This document shows positions 22,958 through 27,465 of a stretch of DNA of 27,465 nucleotides, piece after piece (positions within the stretch are counted from its first letter, which is position 1; every line of letters starts with the position of its first letter). The DNA is from CADDYX01 sp045809945 (lineage in GTDB: Bacteria; Verrucomicrobiota; Verrucomicrobiia; Chthoniobacterales; UBA10450): assembly GCA_045809945.1 (NCBI GenBank), contig JBJMWW010000100.1, forward strand, positions 1 to 27,465, in the 5' to 3' direction. A program made the translations under genes and the position numbers. Below the pieces are notes generated by a model, which saw only the letters and a list, made by a program, of their open reading frames with translations, ran no database searches and had not been told where the DNA came from.

Positions 22958-24383
22958 GCATCGCGCCGCGCATGATGACAAGCGCGATACTGAAGTAAAT
23001 GATCAATCCCGTCACATCGACCAGCGTCGCGACGAACGGCGCCGATGAGGTCGCCGGATCGGCTCCCACCCGCCGCAATATGAATGGCAACATCGAGCCG
23101 GATAGTGAGCCCCAGAGGACAACGCCGATCAACGCGATGCCAACTGTCAGCGCGACGAGCGGCCAGTGCGCTCCGTAAATATCGCGGTGGAAATACTTTT
23201 CACTGACGACCGACCAAAGTGCGACACGCGCAGCGCCGATCCCGCCGAGGATCAGGCCTAACGACAACCCAGCTTCGATTTCACGCCGCATCACGCGCCA
23301 CCAATCGCGTAGCGTCACTTCACCGAGTGCCATCGCGCGAATGATGAGAGTGGAGGCCTGCGACCCGGAATTGCCGCCGCTTGAGATAATAAGCGGCAGG
23401 AATAAAGCGAGCACGACAGCTTTCGCGATTTCGTCCTGATAGCTCGACATAGCCGTCGCGGTCAGCATTTCACCGAGAAACAGAATGACCAGCCAGCCGG
23501 CACGCTTGCGCACCATCTTCCACAGTGGGATGCGCATGTACGGCTCGTCGAGTGCTTCCAAGCCGCCGAATTTCTGGATGTCTTCGGTCGCTTCCTCTTC
23601 GGCGACGTCCAGCATGTCATCTGTTGTGACAATGCCGACGAGCACTCCGGTGGAATCGATCACCGGAAGTGCCGTCCGATCGTACTTGCGGAAAACGTTA
23701 AGCGCCTCCTCCTGCAAATCGTTGACGTTCAGGGCCACGAACGCTTTGTCGCGAAAATCCGATACTCTCGCGTCGAGCGGGCGGAGCAGGAATTCGCGGA
23801 TCCGCAGGTCATCGATCAACTTTCCACGGTCATCGACGACGTAGATGACATTGAGCGTCTCCGAGTCCTGCCCGTTCTCGCGGACGTAATCCAGCACTTC
23901 GTTGACCGTCCAATTTTCATCCACGGCGATGAAGTCCGGCGTCATCAAACGACCGACGCTGCCTTCCGGATAACCGAGGAGAGCGGTCGCGATGCGGCGT
24001 TCTTCCGGGGTGAGCGATCGAATCAGTTGTCGCGCCGCCGCGCTCGGCATTTCCTCGAGCAGCGCCGTGCGATCGTCCGGCGACATTTCGTTCAGGATCC
24101 CGATCACCTGCTCGTGCGCCATTGCTTTGAGCAGCTCCTGTTGCGCGTCGACGTCGAGGTATTCGAAGACATCGGCCGCGAGATTGTGCGGAAGGATGCG
24201 AAAGATAATGACGCGTTCGTCTTCCTCGAGATCGAGGATTATTTCGGCGACGTCAGCCGGCGGCCATTCGCGAAAGAGTTCGCGCAGCCCGGCGAAATCT
24301 CGGGCGGCGATCATCTCTTTGATCTCGGGTTGAAGAAGGCGGCCGACCATAAGCGAGGGGTTCGCGCCCGCCTGTTCTAGCAC
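22953..24383 (-). CDS. mgtE: Magnesium transporter MgtE
   Basis: The product is 476 residues. The N-terminal helical superhelix (about 1-130, with DVAEIILDLEEDERVIIFRILP and EEMPSAAARQLI) is followed by two CBS domains (about 138-265, with LMTPDFIAVDENWTV and LPVIDSTGVLVGIVTTDDML), a plug helix, and five membrane helices. LFLPLIISSGGNSGSQASTLIIRAMALGE matches the pore helix of known MgtE channels. In the known structure the CBS domains bind magnesium and close the pore when internal levels are high. The start is GTG, with few alternatives. The stop codon falls in an inverted repeat at 22933-22957. It is likely in one transcript with the DUF47 gene. Confidence 0.93.
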   Translation of the reverse strand: MLEQAGANPSLMVGRLLQPEIKEMIAARDFAGLRELFREWPPADVAEIILDLEEDERVIIFRILPHNLAADVFEYLDVDAQQELLKAMAHEQVIGILNEMSPDDRTALLEEMPSAAARQLIRSLTPEERRIATALLGYPEGSVGRLMTPDFIAVDENWTVNEVLDYVRENGQDSETLNVIYVVDDRGKLIDDLRIREFLLRPLDARVSDFRDKAFVALNVNDLQEEALNVFRKYDRTALPVIDSTGVLVGIVTTDDMLDVAEEEATEDIQKFGGLEALDEPYMRIPLWKMVRKRAGWLVILFLGEMLTATAMSSYQDEIAKAVVLALFLPLIISSGGNSGSQASTLIIRAMALGEVTLRDWWRVMRREIEAGLSLGLILGGIGAARVALWSVVSEKYFHRDIYGAHWPLVALTVGIALIGVVLWGSLSGSMLPFILRRVGADPATSSAPFVATLVDVTGLIIYFSIALVIMRGAML

Positions 24384-24447
24384 CGCGATTTTGCGCGCGC
24401 AACGCGCGGCGGAAATGCGTTTGGATTTTCGCTAAAGGCTCGCCAAA

Positions 24448-26550
24448 ATGAACCCCATGCCAGCGACCGCCGAGCAGGAGATGATTCGTCGCGAAATTCG
24501 CGGCGGCATTTGCGTGCTCACCTTCGATCGGCCGAATTCCGGCGCGAATATTTTCGACCCAGCGGCGATGAACGCGCTGTCCGAACAGCTTGATGCCATC
24601 GAAAATGATAGTTCGATCAAAGGCGTCATCGTCACCTCGGCGAAGAAGTCCATTTTTGTAGCCGGTGCGGATCTCGCAACCCTTTTGCGTCAGGCACAAA
24701 CGGGTGCGCTCCGCGCATTCATTGCCGAAGGCCAGCGTGTATTCAGCCGGCTGGCGGCTCTGAAAGTTCCGACCTGCGCCGCAATTCACGGCGCATCAGC
24801 CGGCGGCGGTTACGAAGTTGCGCTTGCCTGCGACTGGCGTGTCGCAAGCGATTCTCCGGCGACGCGCATCGGGTTGCCGGAAACGACGCTCGGCCTCGTC
24901 CCGGCGTGGGGCGGAGCGACGCGTTTGCCACGATTGATCGGACTCGAGCCGGCCTCCGAAGTAATCCTGAAGGGAAAACTTTATCCAGCGAAGGAAGCGC
25001 TCGAGCTCGGCATGGTCGACGCGGTCGTTCCGCAGGAGCAGTTGTTCGAGGCAGCGCAAACGCAATTGGCCAATGGCAAACGCACGATCCCGCCGCCGCA
25101 GCACATCGAGGTCCAGGTGCAAGAGCCGCGCGCCGACGGCAATCACGCGCCGCGGCGCGCACTGGATATCATGATGCATGGCCTTCGAACATCGATCGAT
25201 GAATCATTGCGTCTCGAGCTGGATGCGATCGTCGAGCTAGGCGAGAGCGAAGCGACCCAGAATCTGATCCGCAATTTTTTCCTCGCGGAAAAATACAAAA
25301 AAGGGGGGTCGAAAGCGCCCGCGGAAAAAATCAGCCACGCAGCAGTGATTGGAGCCGGCGTGATGGGCAGCGGCATCGCGCAATGGCTTAGTTCGCGCGG
25401 CGTGACCGTCATTCTGCGCGACGTAACCCGCGAGTTTCTCGACCGTGGTTTGGGCAATATCGACAAAACCTACGGCGAAGCGGTGAAGCGTGGAATCATG
25501 AACGAGGAAAAGGCGAAGGAAGGTCGCGCACGCATCATCGCTTCGACTGCCCATGTTGAAATGCGTGACGTGCAGGTTGTGATCGAGGCTGCGTCGGAAA
25601 AGATCGAAATCAAAAAAGAGATCTTTCGCGAGCTCGCTGCCTGCGCGCCCAAAGCAGTCCTCGCCTCTAACACCTCGGCGCTTTCCATCACCGAACTGGG
25701 AAACGAGAGCGGCTGGCCGGAGCGCGTCATCGGTTTGCATTTTTTCAATCCGGTCAGCCGGATGAAACTGGTTGAAGTAGTCGTTGGCGAACAGACCTCC
25801 GCGGAAACGCGCGACCGCGCTCTCGCCTTCGCGCGTCAGGTCGGAAAGCTGCCGGTAGTGGTGCGCGATCGACCTGGGTTTCTCGTCAATCGCGTGTTGT
25901 TTCCCTACCTGCTCGACGCGGCTGAAATGTACGAGCTGGGCGGCGACGCGAAGCAGATCGACGACGCGATGCTGTCATGGGGAATGCCGATGGGCCCGTT
26001 GCGATTGATCGACGAGATCGGCGTCGACATCACGATCGATATCGCGGACACGCTGGAGAAGGCATTCGGCCGCCGCGATCGCGCTGCGGCAGTTTTGCAT
26101 TGGCTGCGTGATGGCAAATTGCTCGGACGCAAGACCGGTTCCGGTTTCTATCGTTACGAAGGCAAAGCACAAACGCCGAACGAACGACTGGCGGAATGGC
26201 GCCGCGCATTGCATGGAGACATGGAAGGTTCGGACAGCAAGAATTCGCTGCCCAAAGATGGTGCGGAGATTCAGCAGCGGCTTGCGTCGTTAATGGTCAA
26301 CGAAGCCGCGCGCTGCATTGAAGAGGGCGTGGTCGCCTCGCCGGAAGATGCGGATTACGGAATGCTCCTCGGCATCGGTTTCGCACCGTATCGCGGCGGA
26401 CCCTTGCGGTTTGCGGAACATTTCGGAGTCAAGAAACTCGTCGAAGTCATGGACGCGCTGCACGAGCGTGCGGGTGAAGGCGACAAATTTGTGCCGTGCG
26501 ATTTACTGCGCGACCACGCGCAAAACGGAACGAAGTTTTACCACGCGTGA
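24448..26550 (+). CDS. Bifunctional enoyl-CoA hydratase / 3-hydroxyacyl-CoA dehydrogenase (FadB/FadJ-like)
   Basis: The product is 700 residues and covers two successive steps of fatty acid beta-oxidation. The crotonase half has GASAGGGYEVALACD with Glu123 and GLPETTLGLVPAWGG with Glu145, the two catalytic glutamates. The dehydrogenase half has the NAD loop GAGVMG at 302-307, SNTSAL near 408 and HFFNPV with catalytic His431; Glu443 sits twelve residues further, as in FadB. The C-terminal domain has FLVNRVLFPYLLDAAEM and GMLLGIGFAPYRGGPL. An ATG at 24457 is an alternative start, with AAGG at 24434-24437. It is followed by an acyl-CoA dehydrogenase gene, giving three beta-oxidation activities. 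The present stop lies right after a duplicated 26-base segment, so its last two residues may be recent. Confidence 0.9.
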   Translation: MNPMPATAEQEMIRREIRGGICVLTFDRPNSGANIFDPAAMNALSEQLDAIENDSSIKGVIVTSAKKSIFVAGADLATLLRQAQTGALRAFIAEGQRVFSRLAALKVPTCAAIHGASAGGGYEVALACDWRVASDSPATRIGLPETTLGLVPAWGGATRLPRLIGLEPASEVILKGKLYPAKEALELGMVDAVVPQEQLFEAAQTQLANGKRTIPPPQHIEVQVQEPRADGNHAPRRALDIMMHGLRTSIDESLRLELDAIVELGESEATQNLIRNFFLAEKYKKGGSKAPAEKISHAAVIGAGVMGSGIAQWLSSRGVTVILRDVTREFLDRGLGNIDKTYGEAVKRGIMNEEKAKEGRARIIASTAHVEMRDVQVVIEAASEKIEIKKEIFRELAACAPKAVLASNTSALSITELGNESGWPERVIGLHFFNPVSRMKLVEVVVGEQTSAETRDRALAFARQVGKLPVVVRDRPGFLVNRVLFPYLLDAAEMYELGGDAKQIDDAMLSWGMPMGPLRLIDEIGVDITIDIADTLEKAFGRRDRAAAVLHWLRDGKLLGRKTGSGFYRYEGKAQTPNERLAEWRRALHGDMEGSDSKNSLPKDGAEIQQRLASLMVNEAARCIEEGVVASPEDADYGMLLGIGFAPYRGGPLRFAEHFGVKKLVEVMDALHERAGEGDKFVPCDLLRDHAQNGTKFYHA
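26515..26540. repeat. Direct repeat, copy 1 (at the fadB-like 3' end)
   Basis: This 26-base segment (beginning CACGCGCAAAACGG) recurs at 26643-26668 with a single G-to-A change. The two copies are 128 bases apart and bracket the dispersed inverted repeat at 26561-26636. Copy 1 encodes the C-terminal HAQNGTKFY of the bifunctional enzyme. Confidence 0.85.
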
Positions 26551-26560
26551 ACGCGGCATC

Positions 26561-26636
26561 TGTCATGTCGAACGCAGTCGAGACATCTCCGTGTTTTTGT
26601 GAGCACGAGGATTCCTCGACTGCGCTCGGAATGACA
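26561..26636. repeat. Dispersed inverted-repeat element, copy 2
   Basis: The left arm at 26561-26587 begins TGTCATGTCGAACGCAGTCG. The right arm at 26611-26636, read on the minus strand, begins TGTCATTCCGAGCGCAGTCG. The loop is about 23 bases. The right arm is close to the in-frame copy at 20558-20583, and the whole is a cousin of the element at 2453-2543. Confidence 0.75.
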
Positions 26637-26642
26637 GCAGTG

Positions 26643-26668
26643 CACGCGCAAAACGGAACGAAATTTTA
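26643..26668. repeat. Direct repeat, copy 2 (over the acyl-CoA dehydrogenase start)
   Basis: This is the second copy of the 26-base segment at 26515-26540, with one mismatch. It provides the weak GGAA ribosome site and the first base of the ATG of the next gene. Its presence here means that the start region of the dehydrogenase duplicates the end of the preceding gene. Confidence 0.85.
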
Positions 26669-27465
26669 TGAAGACACCGCTCGAAGCGCCGCCTGAACAG
26701 GTCAAAGCCGAAACCGGAGTGAAAGAAACGGCGAAAGCCGCGCCTGCACCGCTTATCGACACGTCGAAAATGTCGAAGGGTCAGCGTGAAGCGCTCGAGC
26801 TGGCTGAAGCGTCCCGCGATCCGCTCGACGAGCGCGGTAGTTTCGCGAGCAATTTGTTCATCGGAAAGTTCGGGTTCGATCGCATCTTTCCGTATCCGGC
26901 GCAGAGCGCGGAAGACGCCGCCAAAGGCGATCCGTTTCTGGCCGAGCTTCGCGCATATCTCGAAGCGAACGTCGACGCAGACGAGATCGATCGGACCGGC
27001 GAGATCCCGCAGAAGAATATCGACGATCTGTTCGCGATGGGGGCGTTCGGCGTGAAAATCCCGACGCAGTACGGCGGCCTTGGTTTGTCGCAGGTGAATT
27101 ACGGACGGGCCGCGCAGTTGCTCGGCAGTTGGGATGCGAACCTGACCGCGCTCGTCTCCGCGCATCAATCGATCGGCGTTCCGCAGCCATTGCTTCTCTT
27201 CGGCACTGAACAGCAGAAGGAGAAATATCTGCCGCGTGTCGCGCGCAAAGAAATCTCCGCGTTTGCGCTCACGGAATGGAACGCAGGCTCCGACCCGGCG
27301 AACATGAGTCTCACCGCTACGCCGACGGAAGATGGCTCCGCTTACATTCTGAACGGCGAAAAACTTTGGTGCACTAACCTGATCAAAGCCGGCGTGCTCG
27401 TCGTGATGGCGAAGACGCCACCGAAGATCGTGAACGGCAAAGAGCGCAAGCAGATCAGCGCGTTC
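26668..27465 (+). CDS. Acyl-CoA dehydrogenase, partial (3' end outside the window)
   Basis: The visible part is 266 residues, open to the edge. The first 40 residues are a Pro/Ala/Glu-rich extension. The FAD-binding acyl-CoA dehydrogenase domain then follows: IPQKNIDDLFAMGAFGVKIPTQYGGLGLS, the helix with ALVSAHQSIGVPQPLLLFGTEQQKEKYLPR, and the signature FALTEWNAGSDPANMSLTAT; ILNGEKLWCTN lies near residue 235. It would introduce the first double bond into a fatty acyl-CoA, feeding the bifunctional enzyme encoded just before it. The catalytic Glu lies beyond the window. The ATG at 26668 is chosen from the frame and the weak GGAA site upstream. Confidence 0.85.
   Translation, partial: MKTPLEAPPEQVKAETGVKETAKAAPAPLIDTSKMSKGQREALELAEASRDPLDERGSFASNLFIGKFGFDRIFPYPAQSAEDAAKGDPFLAELRAYLEANVDADEIDRTGEIPQKNIDDLFAMGAFGVKIPTQYGGLGLSQVNYGRAAQLLGSWDANLTALVSAHQSIGVPQPLLLFGTEQQKEKYLPRVARKEISAFALTEWNAGSDPANMSLTATPTEDGSAYILNGEKLWCTNLIKAGVLVVMAKTPPKIVNGKERKQISAF

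Noticed and set aside
1..27465. A defence island or prophage
   Set aside because: No restriction, toxin-antitoxin, nuclease-helicase, integrase or phage structural genes were recognised; the content is mostly metabolic and housekeeping.

Overview
The window reads as a dense chromosomal segment of moderately high GC, most likely from a Verrucomicrobiota bacterium (Spartobacteria / Chthoniobacterales-like soil lineage). That placement is an inference from the overall gene set, the many GTG/TTG starts, tightly packed genes with 4-nt start/stop overlaps, and short dispersed palindromic repeats between genes. No rRNA, tRNA, CRISPR array, transposase or phage gene was found. The sequence ends inside an acyl-CoA dehydrogenase gene.

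Layout. 1-2.4 kb: a small secreted TonB-C-like protein, an outer-membrane barrel and a UPF0173-type metallo-hydrolase. 2.5-8.3 kb: an AlkA-like DNA glycosylase translationally coupled to a nucleotide-sugar epimerase, then a methyltransferase, a GT39-type membrane glycosyltransferase and an AsnB-type amidotransferase; the last four look like a small surface-glycan module. 8.3-12.4 kb: a long structured leader, an RRM RNA-binding protein with an RG-rich tail, a strong terminator, then a compact run miaA-hflX-PGPGW protein-nth. 12.4-18.6 kb: an iron-permease-like protein, an unusual His-rich membrane protein fused to TPRs, an arginase-fold protein, a pair of SMR/ArnE-F-like half transporters, a FemAB-like acyltransferase and an MscS channel. 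18.7-22.2 kb: acpP, a 550-residue protein of unknown function with an RG/RD-rich head and a winged-helix-like region, rpmB, and a Gfo/Idh/MocA oxidoreductase lacking the usual EKP lysine. 22.2-27.5 kb: a PhoU-like DUF47 protein with MgtE, then a bifunctional beta-oxidation enzyme and an acyl-CoA dehydrogenase, two consecutive steps of fatty acid degradation.

The most informative non-coding signal is a family of imperfect inverted repeats with TGTCATTCCGAGC-type ends. It occurs between genes at 2453-2543 and 26561-26636, and a relative is translated in frame inside the unknown protein at 20558-20654. A second repeat type at 22869-22957 supplies the mgtE stop codon. The 26561 copy is flanked by a 26-bp direct duplication that appears to have separated two formerly overlapping beta-oxidation genes. 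No complete new defence or biosynthetic system is evident; the best candidates for undescribed biology are the His-motif/TPR membrane protein beside an arginase-fold protein, the RG-rich winged-helix protein, and the structured leader of the RRM gene.
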